Assembly (NCBI RefSeq): GCF_021922985.1
Contig: NZ_CP040788.1
Coordinates: 2,604,001-2,668,000 of the forward strand
From: Clavibacter michiganensis subsp. tessellarius
GTDB lineage: Bacteria > Actinomycetota > Actinomycetes > Actinomycetales > Microbacteriaceae
DNA length: 64,000 bases
Direction of reading: 5' to 3'
The notes beneath the pieces are model-generated. The model was not told the origin of the DNA and did no database searches. It was given only the letters and a program-made list of their open reading frames with translations. Shown here piece by piece: positions 1 to 9,386 of the stretch (its first letter is position 1; each line of letters begins with the position of its first letter). Made by a program: the position numbers and the translations under genes.

Positions 1-227
1 GCGGCATCCGGCTGCTGGTCGGCACGGGCGTGCTCGGCGGCTTCACCACCTACAGCGCGCTGGCGACGGACGCGGCTTCGCTCGCCGGATCCGCGCTCGG
101 CGTCGCCCTCGCGTACGCGGCGCTCTCGATCGTGGCCGGCGCGGTCGCCTCGCTCGCCGGGATCGCGGTCGGCGGCGCGCTGCACCGGCGCTCGGCGGCC
201 GGCCGCGGGACGGGGGCGGCGTCGTGA
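1..227 (+). CDS. fluC: Fluoride channel FluC/CrcB, first copy (5' end outside window)
   Basis: This is the C-terminal part of a small integral membrane fluoride channel, which exports toxic fluoride as a dual-topology dimer. The frame is open from base 3 and gives 74 residues. It contains the family signature G-G-F-T-T-Y-S near its start, followed by a long hydrophobic helix and a short basic tail. The start codon lies before the window. Its TGA overlaps the GTG of the next fluC by 4 bases (GTGA), so the two are translationally coupled. Gram-positive bacteria often carry such fluC pairs, whose products can form heterodimers. Confidence 0.85.
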   Translation, partial: GIRLLVGTGVLGGFTTYSALATDAASLAGSALGVALAYAALSIVAGAVASLAGIAVGGALHRRSAAGRGTGAAS

Positions 228-604
228 CCGGCCCCCTCGTGTTCGCGCTGATCTGCGTGGCCGGCGGCGCCGGATCCGCCCTCCGCCTCCTCGTCGACGG
301 CGTCGTGAAGGGCCGCCTCGGCGCCTCGTACCCGTGGGGCACGACCGTCATCAACGTCACCGGGTCCTTCGGCCTCGGCCTCCTCACGGGCGCGGCCGCG
401 CACGCCGGGCTGCCGCACGACCTGCTGCTGATCCTCGGTGGCGGACTCATGGGCGGCTACACGACCTTCAGCACCGCCAGCCTCGAGACCGTGCGCCTCG
501 CGCAGGCGGGCCGGCTCGGCGCGGCCCTCGCGAACGGCGTCGGCATGCTCCTCGCCTGCGTCGCGGCCGCGGGCCTCGGGATCGCGCTGGGCGGGCTGCT
601 CTGA
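224..604 (+). CDS. fluC: Fluoride channel FluC/CrcB, second copy
   Basis: A 126-residue protein with four hydrophobic segments and the FluC signature GGYTTFST at residues 77-84, a conserved Arg at 21 and Asn at 44. In this family these residues line the narrow pore for fluoride and the central sodium site. The length is normal for FluC. The GTG start overlaps the stop of the upstream paralogue, so both are co-translated and may assemble together. It probably sits in the cytoplasmic membrane as a passive fluoride exporter. No fluoride riboswitch can be sought because the region upstream of the first gene is outside the window. Confidence 0.9.
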   Translation: MTGPLVFALICVAGGAGSALRLLVDGVVKGRLGASYPWGTTVINVTGSFGLGLLTGAAAHAGLPHDLLLILGGGLMGGYTTFSTASLETVRLAQAGRLGAALANGVGMLLACVAAAGLGIALGGLL

Positions 605-657
605 TGGCGCTGCTCGCGGCGCGCACACGGCCGCTCGGCGCCGCGGCGGCCCGCGCC

Positions 658-669
658 TAGGCTCGCGGG
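658..669 (+). promoter_or_regulatory. Leaderless promoter of the Nudix gene
   Basis: A -10-like hexamer TAGGCT lies at 658-663, and the ATG of the Nudix gene begins 6 bases later at 670. That spacing places transcription start on the A of the start codon, so the mRNA should lack a leader. There is no Shine-Dalgarno sequence. No convincing -35 box is visible, which is common in this group. Confidence 0.5.
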
Positions 670-1290
670 ATGAGCGTCCCCGGAGCCGACCCCGTCCCCC
701 GCGACGCGGATCCGGTCGCGAGCGGCGCCGATGCCGAGCCCGGCTGGACCACCACCGACCGGCGCGACGCCCACCGCGGACGCGTCGTGCTCGTCGACCA
801 CGGCGTCGTGCTGCCCGACGGGTCCGCCTCGCGGTACCTGGTCGACGAGAGCGTGCCGTTCGCGGTCGCGACCCTCGTGGTCGACGGCGACGCCGTGCTC
901 CTCACCCGCCAGTACCGCTTCCCGCTCGGGCGGTGGATCCTCGACCTCCCCGGCGGCGCGGGCGACGCCGACGAGGAGCCCGCCGACGCCGCCCGCCGCG
1001 AGCTGGAGGAGGAGCTCGGTCTCGTCGCACCGGAGGTCCGGCCGCTGCGCACCTACGCCGTGAACCCCGGCCGCGCCGCCTGGCTCGTGCACGTGTTCGC
1101 GTGCACGGCGCCGACCACCGCGGGCACGCCCGACCGCTCCGACCCCTCCGAGCAGGTGCGCCTCGTGCGGATGCCGGTCGTCGAGCTGGACGCGCTCATC
1201 GCCGGGGGCGGGATCGTCGACCCGACCCTGCTGATCGCCCGCGCGGCCGCCGCCGAGCAGGGGCTGCTGCCGCCGGTCGCGCCGCGCTGA
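670..1290 (+). CDS. Nudix hydrolase, ADP-ribose pyrophosphatase-like
   Basis: A 206-residue soluble protein with a complete Nudix box (G-x5-E-x7-R-E-U-x-E-E-x-G-U) running from Gly96 through REL at 110-112 to Gly117. The glutamates bind the catalytic magnesium ions. The layout (N-terminal strands, box at about residue 100, then a sheet region) resembles ADP-ribose or other nucleoside-diphosphate-sugar pyrophosphatases. The exact substrate cannot be read from the sequence. The ATG at 670 is chosen because it follows a -10 hexamer directly. The gene is monocistronic and converges on the RibD-type gene, with a hairpin between them. Confidence 0.85.
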   Translation: MSVPGADPVPRDADPVASGADAEPGWTTTDRRDAHRGRVVLVDHGVVLPDGSASRYLVDESVPFAVATLVVDGDAVLLTRQYRFPLGRWILDLPGGAGDADEEPADAARRELEEELGLVAPEVRPLRTYAVNPGRAAWLVHVFACTAPTTAGTPDRSDPSEQVRLVRMPVVELDALIAGGGIVDPTLLIARAAAAEQGLLPPVAPR

Positions 1291-1296
1291 GCGGGA

Positions 1297-1321
1297 GGCC
1301 GGCGCGCAGGAGGCGCCGGCC
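1297..1321. terminator. Bidirectional terminator hairpin
   Basis: A perfect 9-bp GC stem (1297-1305 with 1313-1321) and 7-base loop lie in the 45-bp gap between two convergent genes. There is no U-tract, as is usual in this GC range. Confidence 0.5.
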
Positions 1322-1335
1322 CGGACCGCGCGCGC

Positions 1336-1881
1336 TCAGTCGCGCCGCGCGTACGTCAGCACCGCGTTGCCCTTGCTCGTGACCTCCGAGCGGCGCAGCT
1401 CCAGCCGCGTCATCGGGTCGCCCGGGTCGAACAGGTGCCGGCCGGCGCCCGCGACGACCGGGTGGACCATCAGGGTCAGCTCGTCGAGCAGCCCCGCGAA
1501 CAGCAGCGCCCGCGTGAGCGAGATGCTCGACAGCACGGCGATCTCGCCGCCCTCGCCGCGCTTCAGCTCCGCGACCGCCTCGAGCACGTCGCCCTCGATG
1601 CGGGTGGCGTTCCAGCCGAGGTCGCCCGTGAGCGTCGTCGACGCGACGAGCTTCTCGAGCGGGTTCACGAACGCGACGAACGGATCGTCGGCGGGCGCGG
1701 CGGGCCAGTGCGCCGACCACGCCTCGAACCCGCGCCGGCCCATGACGGCGGTCGTGACCGACCCGATCATGCGCCCGAGACCGGCGCCGAGCTCGGCGTC
1801 GAACGAGTCGTGCTGGAAGAGGTGGGGGTCCTCGACCACCCCGTCCACGGACGCGAACAGGCCGGCGGTCAACGTGCGCAT
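1336..1881 (-). CDS. Dihydrofolate reductase family protein (RibD C-terminal type)
   Basis: A 181-residue protein of the RibD-C/DHFR-like fold, which binds NADPH and reduces pterin- or pyrimidine-like substrates. Visible hallmarks are the opening strand with S-V-D-G-V, an M-G-R-R-G-F-E-A-W segment and a late V-x-G-x-G-R-H-L-F motif. All are typical of stand-alone actinobacterial members with no assigned substrate. The start at 1881 is preferred to an in-frame ATG at 1956 because a GAGGAG ribosome binding site lies just upstream and the extra 25 residues have no family resemblance. The gene faces the sugar operon promoter across about 100 bp. Confidence 0.8.
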   Translation of the reverse strand: MRTLTAGLFASVDGVVEDPHLFQHDSFDAELGAGLGRMIGSVTTAVMGRRGFEAWSAHWPAAPADDPFVAFVNPLEKLVASTTLTGDLGWNATRIEGDVLEAVAELKRGEGGEIAVLSSISLTRALLFAGLLDELTLMVHPVVAGAGRHLFDPGDPMTRLELRRSEVTSKGNAVLTYARRD

Positions 1882-1976
1882 GGGCTCCTCCTCGAGCTGC
1901 GGGTGCGCTCCACATGATCCGCGCCCGGCCGGGCGGCGTCCAGCGTCCGGCGGCATCCCGTCCCGCTCCGCCTGTG

Positions 1977-2014
1977 GTTAACCGCTTTACACAACCCCCG
2001 ATCGGGTGTTAGCG
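1977..2014 (+). promoter_or_regulatory. Promoter with overlapping LacI-type operator for the first sugar operon
   Basis: A -35-like TTTACA at 1986-1991 and a -10-like TTAGCG at 2009-2014 are separated by 17 bp. An imperfect dyad centred on CG (GTTAACCGCTTTAC, 1977-1990) overlaps the -35. A perfect palindrome CCCGATCGGG (1997-2006) lies in the spacer. Either dyad could be an operator, for example for the ROK regulator at the end of the operon. The predicted leader is about 100 nt. Confidence 0.5.
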
Positions 2015-2122
2015 TCGCCGCCATCGGGTGCGCGACGACGCCTCCCGGATGCGTGCGGAGCTGGCGGATCAGGAGGTCGTCGCACCCCGGACCCACCGCC
2101 ACCTCAAGGAAGAGACCACGCG

Positions 2123-3364
2123 ATGTCCCCACGATCCACCGCCCGCCGCCGCCGACTCATCGGCGCCGCCGCCTTCGCGGCCACCGTCCCCCTCGTGCTC
2201 GCCGGCTGCTCCGGCGGCGGGGGAGGCGGATCCTCGTCCGGCGGGGATCCGACGACGATCACCGTCACCGACTACTACAACGAGGGCAACGACAACACGG
2301 TCATCGGCGACACCCTCACGAAGTGCGGCGAGTCGCTCGGCGTCACCATCAAGCGCACGTCGATCCCGGGCTCGAGCCTCATCCAGAAGGTGCTGCAGCA
2401 GGCCTCCTCGCGCACCCTCCCCGACGTGCTGATGCTCGACAACCCCGACCTGCAGCAGATCGCCGCGACCGGCGCGCTCGCCCCGCTCGAGGACTTCGGC
2501 ATCTCCACCGACGGCTACGCGAAGGGCGTCGTGGACGCCGGCACCTACGAGGGCAAGACGTACGGCCTCGCGCCCACCGTCAACACGATCGCGCTGTTCT
2601 ACAACACGAAGATGCTGGCCGACGCGGGGATCCAGCCGCCCACCACGTGGGACGAGATGAAGACCGCGGCCGCGGCGCTGAAGGACGGCGACCGCTACGG
2701 CATCGCGATGGACGCCAACGCCACCTACGAGGGCACCTGGCAGTTCCTGCCCTTCATGTGGTCGAACGGCGGCGACGAGAAGGACATCGCCACCCCCGAG
2801 ACCGCGGAGGCGCTCCAGCTCTGGACCGACCTCGTGAAGGACGGCTCGGCCTCGCAGAGCGTCGTCAACTGGACCCAGTCCGACGTCAACGACCAGTTCA
2901 TGGCCGGCAAGACGGCGATGATGATCAACGGCCCGTGGCAGATCCCCGCGCTCACCGAGTCGGGCGTCGACTACGGCATCGCGAAGATCCCCGCGCCCAC
3001 CGCCGGCGGCACCGCCGTCGCCCCGCTGGGCGGCGAGGTCTGGACCGTGCCGCAGACGGGGAACAAGGAGAAGCAGGCCACGGCCGCGAAGGTCGTCGAG
3101 TGCCTCAACTCCGACGAGAACCAGCTCGACATGGCCACCAAGCGCTTCACGATCCCGTCGAAGACCGCCGTCGCCACCGAGTTCGGCCAGCAGGTGCCCG
3201 CGGAGCAGGTGTTCGTCGACCTCGTCGCCGACGCCCGCGCCCGCACCGGTGAGCTCGGCGAGGCGTGGCCGAAGGCCGCGACCAAGATCTACACGGCCGT
3301 GCAGTCGGCGCTGACCGGCCAGTCCTCCCCGGAGGACGCGCTGAAGAACGCCGAGCAGGGCTGA
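2123..3364 (+). CDS. Sugar ABC transporter substrate-binding lipoprotein (first system)
   Basis: A 413-residue family-1 extracellular sugar-binding protein. An Arg-rich N-terminus and hydrophobic stretch end in the lipobox L-A-G-C with Cys29, followed by a Gly/Ser linker, so it should be a lipid-anchored receptor on the outer face of the membrane. The body shows the usual features of sugar receptors, including D-V-L-M-L-D and an M-M-I-N-G-P-W-Q segment. The ATG at 2123 follows an AAGGAAGAGA ribosome binding site. The stop shares one base with the permease ATG (TGATG), so this is the first gene of a seven-gene operon. The ligand is unknown; the downstream ThuA and dehydrogenase genes suggest a sugar that is oxidised. 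Confidence 0.9.
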   Translation: MSPRSTARRRRLIGAAAFAATVPLVLAGCSGGGGGGSSSGGDPTTITVTDYYNEGNDNTVIGDTLTKCGESLGVTIKRTSIPGSSLIQKVLQQASSRTLPDVLMLDNPDLQQIAATGALAPLEDFGISTDGYAKGVVDAGTYEGKTYGLAPTVNTIALFYNTKMLADAGIQPPTTWDEMKTAAAALKDGDRYGIAMDANATYEGTWQFLPFMWSNGGDEKDIATPETAEALQLWTDLVKDGSASQSVVNWTQSDVNDQFMAGKTAMMINGPWQIPALTESGVDYGIAKIPAPTAGGTAVAPLGGEVWTVPQTGNKEKQATAAKVVECLNSDENQLDMATKRFTIPSKTAVATEFGQQVPAEQVFVDLVADARARTGELGEAWPKAATKIYTAVQSALTGQSSPEDALKNAEQG

Positions 3365-4353
3365 TGGCGACGACCGCCGTCCCCGCCCGCCCCACCGCGC
3401 AGGCGGCCGGGCGGGCCCGGGGCGCCGGGGTCGCGGCCTCCGCGCGGGGGCCCGTGCGCCGCCGTCCCCGCTTCAGGTGGGAGCGCTTCTTCCAGGCGAT
3501 GTTCCTGGTGCCGGCGGTCGTCTACCTCGTGCTCTTCTTCGGCTTCCCCGTCGTGAAGAACATCGTCATGAGCTTCCAGGAGTACACGACGACCACCTTC
3601 TACACGGGCGAGGCGCCGTGGGTCGGGTTCGCGAACTACGCGTCCGTCATCTCGTCGTCGATCTTCTCCACGGCGCTGCTGAACACGTTCCTGTTCACGG
3701 CCGGGTCGATCCTCGGCCAGTTCGTGATCGGGCTCGTGCTGGCGCTGTTCTTCCGCCGCTCGTTCCCGCTCAACGGGCTGCTGCGGGCGCTGCTGCTCCT
3801 GCCGTGGCTGCTGCCGCTCATCGTCTCGAGCGCGGTGTGGAAGTGGATCCTCGACCAGGACTCCGGCGTGCTCAACCAGTTCCTGCTCGGCACGGGCGCG
3901 GTGCAGGACCCGGTGCCGTGGCTCACGAGCCCGGCGTTCGCGCTCATCACGGTGATCGCGGTGAACGTGTGGATCGGGATCCCGTTCAACACGACCATCC
4001 TCTACGGCGGCCTGCAGGACATCCCGCCGGAGCTGTACGAGGCCGGCTCCCTCGACGGGGCCACCGGCTGGAAGGGCTTCCGCCACATCACCTGGCCGCT
4101 GCTGCGACCCGTGGTGGGCGTGGTGCTCGTGCTCGGCGTCGTCTACACGATCAAGGTGCTCGACATCATCCTCGGCCTCACGAACGGCGGACCCGCGAAC
4201 GCGACGCAGACCATCGCGACGCAGTCGTACACGCTCTCGTTCCAGCAGTTCGACTTCGGGTCGGGCGCCGCCCTCAGCAACATCCTCATCGCCATCTCGG
4301 CGGTGTTCGCGGTGGTCTACCTCCGCGCGAACAGGAAGGCCGTCGATGACTGA
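3364..4353 (+). CDS. Sugar ABC transporter permease, MalF-like (first system)
   Basis: A 329-residue integral membrane protein. A basic, Pro/Ala-rich cytoplasmic tail of about 40 residues is followed by six hydrophobic helices. The EAA loop (E-A-G-S-L-D-G-A then a basic/aromatic stretch) that contacts the ATPase lies in the C-terminal third. It pairs with the next gene to form the translocation pore. No ATPase gene is present in the operon, so a shared MsiK-type ATPase encoded elsewhere is expected, as is usual in actinobacteria. The start overlaps the upstream stop by 1 base, and its own stop lies 8 bases inside the next gene. Confidence 0.9.
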   Translation: MATTAVPARPTAQAAGRARGAGVAASARGPVRRRPRFRWERFFQAMFLVPAVVYLVLFFGFPVVKNIVMSFQEYTTTTFYTGEAPWVGFANYASVISSSIFSTALLNTFLFTAGSILGQFVIGLVLALFFRRSFPLNGLLRALLLLPWLLPLIVSSAVWKWILDQDSGVLNQFLLGTGAVQDPVPWLTSPAFALITVIAVNVWIGIPFNTTILYGGLQDIPPELYEAGSLDGATGWKGFRHITWPLLRPVVGVVLVLGVVYTIKVLDIILGLTNGGPANATQTIATQSYTLSFQQFDFGSGAALSNILIAISAVFAVVYLRANRKAVDD

Positions 4354-5236
4354 CACTGCCGCCCGCGTCGCCCCCGCCCGCGGGGCCTCCCGTCCCGCCC
4401 TGCCGCGCCCGGTCGGGTCGCGGAGGCCGCGCGCCGACCGCAGCTGGATCTCCACGGTCGTCGGGATCGTGATCCTCGCGCTGATGCTGTTCCCCGTCTA
4501 CTGGATGGTGAACATCTCGCTGCAGCCGGCCGGCCCCGCCATCGAGGCCGCCTGGTTCCCGTTCGAGGCGCAGTTCGGCGGGTACGCCACGGCGCTCCGC
4601 GAGCAGGGCCAGGCGCTCGGCACGAGCCTCGTGATCGCGCTCGGCAGCGTGGTGCTGAGCCTCGCCGTCGCCACCCCGGCGGCGTACGCGCTGGCGCAGT
4701 TCCGGTTCCGCTGGATCAACGCGGTGCTGTTCGGCATCCTCATCTCGCAGATGATCCCGGGCATCGTCGTCGCCAACGCGCTCTACGCCGCGTACAACGA
4801 CGTGGGGCTGCTCAACTCGATCCCCGGGCTGATCCTCGCGGACTCCACGGCCGGCATCCCGTTCGCGATCCTCATCATGCGGGCGTTCATGGCGAACATC
4901 CCGCCGTCGATCATCGAGGCCGCGAAGGTGGACGGCGCCGGGAACTTCCGGGCCTTCCGCTCGATCGTGCTGCCGGTGAGCCTCAACGCCGTGATCACGG
5001 CCGGGCTCTTCACGTTCCTCTTCACCTGGAGCGACTTCCTGTTCGCGCTGACGCTCACCACCACCGACGACGTGCGCCCCATCACGCTCGGGATCTACCA
5101 GTACATCGGGACGTACACCGCGGACTGGAGCACGGTGATGGCGACGGCCGTGCTCGCGTCGCTCCCCGCGATCGTGCTGCTCCTCGCGGCGCAGCGCTTC
5201 ATCGCGGCGGGAGCGACGGGCGGCGCGGTCAAGTGA
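4346..5236 (+). CDS. Sugar ABC transporter permease, MalG-like (first system)
   Basis: A 296-residue membrane protein with six predicted helices. The MalG-type EAA motif (E-A-A-K-V-D-G-A) stands about 100 residues from the C-terminus, followed by L-P-V. It starts inside the upstream permease gene with an 8-bp overlap, which indicates tight coupling and equimolar synthesis of the two pore subunits. The predicted topology and length are standard for CUT1 sugar importers. A 79-bp gap with an AGAGAAGAGA ribosome binding site separates it from the ThuA-like gene. Confidence 0.9.
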   Translation: MTDTAARVAPARGASRPALPRPVGSRRPRADRSWISTVVGIVILALMLFPVYWMVNISLQPAGPAIEAAWFPFEAQFGGYATALREQGQALGTSLVIALGSVVLSLAVATPAAYALAQFRFRWINAVLFGILISQMIPGIVVANALYAAYNDVGLLNSIPGLILADSTAGIPFAILIMRAFMANIPPSIIEAAKVDGAGNFRAFRSIVLPVSLNAVITAGLFTFLFTWSDFLFALTLTTTDDVRPITLGIYQYIGTYTADWSTVMATAVLASLPAIVLLLAAQRFIAAGATGGAVK

Positions 5237-5315
5237 TCCGGCTCCCGCGCGCCCGCGCTCCCGACGGCCCTCCCGCCGCCTCCGACATCCGCACGATCCT
5301 CAGAGAAGAGACACC

Positions 5316-6089
5316 ATGACCGACACCACCTCCCCGCTCCGCGTCACCGTCTGGGGCGAGAACCGCCACGAGCAGATCGAACAGCACGTGCAGGAGCGCT
5401 ACCCGACCGGGATGCACGGCGCCGTCGCCGAGGGCGTCCAGGAGAACCTCCCCGGGGCGCACGTCGAGATCGCCACCATGGACCAGCCCGAGCACGGCCT
5501 CACCGAGGAGCTGCTCGCCCGCACGGACGTGCTCACCTGGTGGGGCCACGCCGCCCACGCCGAGGTGGACGACGAGATCGTCGAGCGCGTGCACCGCCAC
5601 GTGCTCGCCGGGATGGGCCTCATCGTGCTGCACTCGGGGCACTGGTCGAAGATCTTCACGAAGCTCATGGGCACCACGTGCACGCTCCGCTGGCGCAGCG
5701 AGCACGACCGCGAGCTGGTGTGGACCGTGAACCCGCAGCACCCCATCACCCGCGGCGTGCCGAACCCCATCGTCATCGACGAGCAGGAGATGTACGGCGA
5801 GTACTTCGACGTGCCCACGCCCGACGAGCTCGTCTTCATCTCGGGCTTCACGGGCGGCGAGGTGTTCCGCAGCGGCATGACCTACCGCCGCGGCTTCGGC
5901 CGGATCTTCTTCTTCTCGCCCGGCGACCAGGACTTCCCCGTGTACCACCACAGGGACGTCCGCCGCGTGATCGCGAACGCCTGCGAGTGGGCCCGACCCG
6001 ACCGCGAGCGCGAGACGCCGACGCTGCTCCGCTACGAGTCCGGCGAGTTCTTCCAGGGCGCCGACTACGCCGGGGCGCTCGAGCGATGA
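5316..6089 (+). CDS. ThuA-like protein (trehalose-utilisation domain)
   Basis: A 257-residue cytoplasmic protein of the ThuA family, which has a glutamine-amidotransferase-like fold. The W-G-H-A-A-H segment near residue 75, the G-L-I-V-L-H-S-G-H segment after residue 95 and the [14 protein letters not shown] stretch near the C-terminus are typical. In rhizobia ThuA and ThuB act in the 3-keto-sugar route for trehalose. Here the next gene is a Gfo/Idh/MocA dehydrogenase, which could be the ThuB-like partner. Role and substrate are inferred from that context. The stop overlaps the dehydrogenase start by 4 bases (ATGA). Confidence 0.85.
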   Translation: MTDTTSPLRVTVWGENRHEQIEQHVQERYPTGMHGAVAEGVQENLPGAHVEIATMDQPEHGLTEELLARTDVLTWWGHAAHAEVDDEIVERVHRHVLAGMGLIVLHSGHWSKIFTKLMGTTCTLRWRSEHDRELVWTVNPQHPITRGVPNPIVIDEQEMYGEYFDVPTPDELVFISGFTGGEVFRSGMTYRRGFGRIFFFSPGDQDFPVYHHRDVRRVIANACEWARPDRERETPTLLRYESGEFFQGADYAGALER

Positions 6090-7294
6090 CGGACGCGGGG
6101 GAGCGCACGGGCGCCGACCACCGCGTCGTCGCGCCGGCCGACGGCGCGCGCCTGCGGGTCGTGCAGGTCGGCGCGGGCGGCATGGGGCGGCAGTGGCTGC
6201 AGGCGGTCGCGGAGGATCCCGACGTCGAGCTCGTGGGCGTCGTCGACCTCGACGAGCAGGCCGCGCGGGACGGCGCCGCCGCGCACGGGGCGACGGCCGA
6301 GGCGTCCACCGACCTCGGCGAGCTGATCGAGCGGGTGCGGCCCGACGCGGTGATCGACGTCACCATCCCGCGCGCGCACCACCCCGTCACCACGCAGGCG
6401 CTCTTCGCCGGCATCCCGGTGCTCGGCGAGAAGCCCGTCGCGCTCACGGTCGCGGAGGGGCTGTCGCTCGCGGCGGCCGCCGAGATCACGGGCGAGCTGT
6501 TCATGGTCAGCCAGTCGCGCCGCTACAACGACCAGCTCGTCGCGCTCAAGCGGCGGGCGGCCGACCTCGGCGGCGTCGGCATCGTCACCACCGAGTTCTT
6601 CAAGGCCCCGCGCTTCGGCGGGTTCCGCGAGGAGATGGACGACGTGCTCCTGCTCGACATGGCCGTGCACCAGTTCGACGCCGTGCGGTACCTGCTCGAC
6701 GCGGATCCGGTGAGCGTCTCGTGCGAGTCGTACAACCCGGCGTGGAGCTGGTACCGCGGCGACGCGGGCGCCACCGCGGTCTTCACGTTCGAGGGCGGCG
6801 TGCGCTACGTCTACACGGGCAGCTGGTGCAGCCCGGGCGCGGAGACGTCGTGGAACGGATCCTGGCGGCTGAGCGGCGCGCACGGCACCGCCCTCTGGGA
6901 CGGCGACCACGCGCCCACGAGCGACGTCCCGGACGCGCCCGACGGACCGCCCGCGGAGCCCGCGGCCGCCGAGTCGGTGGGCGTCGAGATCGCCGGCTCG
7001 CTGCGGGCGTTCGTGCGCGCGCTGCGGACCGGAGAGCGGCCGCACGGCGAGGTGCACGGCAACGTGATGAGCCTCGCGATGGTGGAGGCCGCGATCGAGT
7101 CCAAGGACGCCGACGCGCGCGTCGCGATCGACGACGTGCTCGAGCGCGCCCACGCGACCGCGCTCGCCGACGAGCGGCGCGACGACGTGCGCGCGCGGCT
7201 CGAGTCGTGGCGCGGCCAGGGGGTGCGCCGGGCGCTGCAGGGGCAGGCGTCCGCCGGCGCCGCGGCCGTCGCCCGCCCGGCCGCCGCCGGGTAG
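6086..7294 (+). CDS. Gfo/Idh/MocA family sugar dehydrogenase
   Basis: A 402-residue NAD(P)-dependent oxidoreductase. The N-terminal Rossmann loop GAGGMG is at residues 29-34, and an E-K-P-V-A motif carries the conserved catalytic-region lysine. A C-terminal alpha/beta domain follows, with the D-M-A-V-H-Q-F-D signature in which the histidine is expected to be catalytic. Family members oxidise sugar hydroxyls, often to 3-keto sugars, or inositols. Its overlap with the ThuA-like gene supports a joint oxidation pathway for the imported sugar. The first 20 or so residues are an unstructured extension, but no better start is present downstream of the overlap. Confidence 0.88.
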   Translation: MTDAGERTGADHRVVAPADGARLRVVQVGAGGMGRQWLQAVAEDPDVELVGVVDLDEQAARDGAAAHGATAEASTDLGELIERVRPDAVIDVTIPRAHHPVTTQALFAGIPVLGEKPVALTVAEGLSLAAAAEITGELFMVSQSRRYNDQLVALKRRAADLGGVGIVTTEFFKAPRFGGFREEMDDVLLLDMAVHQFDAVRYLLDADPVSVSCESYNPAWSWYRGDAGATAVFTFEGGVRYVYTGSWCSPGAETSWNGSWRLSGAHGTALWDGDHAPTSDVPDAPDGPPAEPAAAESVGVEIAGSLRAFVRALRTGERPHGEVHGNVMSLAMVEAAIESKDADARVAIDDVLERAHATALADERRDDVRARLESWRGQGVRRALQGQASAGAAAVARPAAAG

Positions 7295-7314
7295 CCTCGT
7301 CGGGTGGGGATCCA

Positions 7315-8655
7315 GTGACCGGGCAGGAGACGGGCGACGCCGAGCGCGCGCCCCTCGCCCCGGTCGCGGACCCCGCCCGCGCGGTGCCGCTCGCGCCGGA
7401 TCCGCGCTCCCGCGAGGTCCCGCCCGCCGGCGACGCCCGCTCCCGCGGCACGACGCCCGACCACGTCCGCCGCTCCAACCTCGCGACCGTGCTCCAGATC
7501 GTGCACGAGACCGGCCCCGCGTCGCGCTCCGAGCTGACGCGCGAGACGGGCCTCAACCGCTCCACCATCGCCGCGCTCGTGGGCGAGCTGCAGGACCTCG
7601 GCCTCGTGGTCGAGTCCGAGCCGCCCGGCACCAACCGCGTCGGCCGGCCGAGCCCCATCGTCTCGGCGGATCCGCGCATGGTCGTCTTCGCGGTCAACCC
7701 CGAGATCGACGCCGTCACCGTGGGCCTCGTCGGCCTCGACGGGGTCGTGCAGCGGCGGGTCCGCCGCGACACCGACGGGATCCCGACCGCCGCGCAGGCC
7801 GCCGACCTCGCGAGCGCGATCGTCGCCGAGCTGCGCGCCGACCTCCTCGCCGCCCGGCCCGACGCGCGCGTGCTCGGCGTCGGCGTCGCGGTCCCCGGCC
7901 TCGTGCGCTTCGACGGCGGCCTCGTGCGCCTCGCGCCGCACCTCGGCTGGGTCGACGAGCCGTTCGCCGCGCTCCTCGCCGAGGCCACCGGGCTCCCGGC
8001 GCTCGCCGCCAACGACGCGAGCCTCGCCGCCGTCGCGGAGGGGCGCTTCGGATCCGGCCGCGACGTCGACGACCTCGTCTACCTCAACGGCGGCGCGTCG
8101 GGCGTCGGCGGCGGCGTGCTCATCGGCCGCCGACCGTTCGGCGGCGCGGAGGGCTATGGCGGCGAGCTCGGCCACACGCTCGTCGACTCCGGCGGCGAGC
8201 TGTGCCACTGCGGCGCCGTCGGCTGCCTGGAGACGACCGTCGGCCAGGACGCGCTGCTCGAGGTCACGGGCCTCCCGCGCGCCCGCGCCGACGAGCTCGG
8301 CGACGTGCTCGCCGCGGCGCTCGCGGCGGGTGAACCGGCCGTCACCCGCGAGGTCGAGCGGCAGATCGACAACCTCGCGGTCGCGCTGCGCAACGTCGTC
8401 AACATCTTCAACCCGTCGCTCGTCGTGCTCGGCGGGTTCCTCGGCTCGCTGCACGCGGCGGATCCCGACCGGATCCTCGCCCGCGCCACCGCCCAGGCGC
8501 TCCCCGGCGCGCGCGAGGCCCTGCGCATCCGCCGCGCCGCCCTCGGCCCCGACCGGCTCATGATCGGCGCGGCCGAGCTGGCGTTCGCGCGCGTGCTCGT
8601 GGATCCGTCGGGCGTGATGCGCGCCGCCGGCGCCTCCGAGCTCCCCCCGGCATGA
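7315..8655 (+). CDS. ROK family transcriptional regulator
   Basis: A 446-residue regulator. The N-terminal winged HTH ([15 protein letters not shown], roughly residues 75-90) is joined to a ROK sugar-kinase fold. The zinc-binding C-H-C-G-x4-C-L-E motif and a G-x-G-V-A-V-P-G-L phosphate-loop-like segment are clear. It probably senses the sugar or a derivative and represses this operon. The GTG at 7315 is the only in-frame start before the HTH; a TAGCCT hexamer at 7292-7297 may be an internal promoter. The first 60 residues are low-complexity and Pro/Arg/Ala-rich. The stop overlaps the HAD gene by 4 bases. Confidence 0.88.
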   Translation: MTGQETGDAERAPLAPVADPARAVPLAPDPRSREVPPAGDARSRGTTPDHVRRSNLATVLQIVHETGPASRSELTRETGLNRSTIAALVGELQDLGLVVESEPPGTNRVGRPSPIVSADPRMVVFAVNPEIDAVTVGLVGLDGVVQRRVRRDTDGIPTAAQAADLASAIVAELRADLLAARPDARVLGVGVAVPGLVRFDGGLVRLAPHLGWVDEPFAALLAEATGLPALAANDASLAAVAEGRFGSGRDVDDLVYLNGGASGVGGGVLIGRRPFGGAEGYGGELGHTLVDSGGELCHCGAVGCLETTVGQDALLEVTGLPRARADELGDVLAAALAAGEPAVTREVERQIDNLAVALRNVVNIFNPSLVVLGGFLGSLHAADPDRILARATAQALPGAREALRIRRAALGPDRLMIGAAELAFARVLVDPSGVMRAAGASELPPA

Positions 8656-9326
8656 GCGGGTCGGCCCGACCCGGCGCGCCCGTCGACCTCGTGATCCTCG
8701 ACTGCGACGGCGTGCTCGTCGACAGCGAGGTGCTCGCCGTGGAGATCGACCGGGCGGTCCTCGCCGAGCTCGGCTGGGACATCACGACCGAGGAGGTGGT
8801 CGAGCGCTTCGTCGGGAAGTCGCACGCGTCCTTCACGGCCGAGGTCGCCGCGCACCTCGGCCGCCCGCTCGCCGACGACTGGGACGCGCCCTACCTGCAC
8901 CGCTACGCGGACGCGTTCGAGGCGCACCTGCGGCCGGTCGACGGGATCGAGGACGCGCTCGACCGCATCACGACGCCGACCTGCGTGGCCTCGAGCGGCG
9001 GCTTCCCGAAGATCCACGCGAACCTCGCGCGCACGGGTCTCCTGCCGCGCTTCGCGGGGCGGATCTCCAGCGCCACCGAGGTGGAGCACGGCAAGCCCGC
9101 GCCCGACCTCTTCCTCCTCGCGGCCGCGCGCATGGGCGTGGATCCGGCGCGCTGCGTCGTCGTGGAGGACAGCCCCTACGGCGTGCAGGGCGCCCGGGCC
9201 GCGGGCATGCGCGCCCTCGGCTACGCGGGCGGGCTCACCCCGGCGCACCGGCTGCGCGACGCGGGCGCGACGGCCTTCGACGACATGCGCGACCTGCCGC
9301 GGCTGCTGCGGGAGCTCGCCGGCTGA
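8652..9326 (+). CDS. HAD superfamily phosphatase/phosphomutase, beta-phosphoglucomutase-like
   Basis: A 224-residue HAD hydrolase. Motif I is D17-C-D19-G-V-L-V-D-S-E, with Asp17 as the expected nucleophile. Later motifs are S-S-G-G (motif II), E-H-G-K-P-A-P-D (motif III lysine) and V-V-E-D-S-P-Y-G (motif IV). A small helical cap sits between motifs I and II, as in beta-phosphoglucomutase and sugar-phosphate phosphatases. The overlap with the ROK gene makes it the last gene of the operon. It may dephosphorylate or isomerise a sugar phosphate from the same pathway; the substrate is not readable. Confidence 0.85.
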   Translation: MSGSARPGAPVDLVILDCDGVLVDSEVLAVEIDRAVLAELGWDITTEEVVERFVGKSHASFTAEVAAHLGRPLADDWDAPYLHRYADAFEAHLRPVDGIEDALDRITTPTCVASSGGFPKIHANLARTGLLPRFAGRISSATEVEHGKPAPDLFLLAAARMGVDPARCVVVEDSPYGVQGARAAGMRALGYAGGLTPAHRLRDAGATAFDDMRDLPRLLRELAG

Positions 9327-9373
9327 GCGCGGGGTGCCCCGAGCTGGGGCGCGCGCCGCGTCGCACGGCGCCG

Positions 9374-9386
9374 TAGCGTCGAGCGC
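9374..9386 (+). promoter_or_regulatory. Leaderless promoter of the small membrane protein gene
   Basis: The -10-like TAGCGT at 9374-9379 is followed after 7 bases by the ATG at 9387, with no ribosome binding site in between. Confidence 0.45.

Noticed and set aside
7304..7318. Leaderless GTG at 7304 behind TAGCCT as start of the ROK gene
   Set aside because: It is out of frame and meets a TGA after four codons. GTG 7315 is in frame with the HTH.
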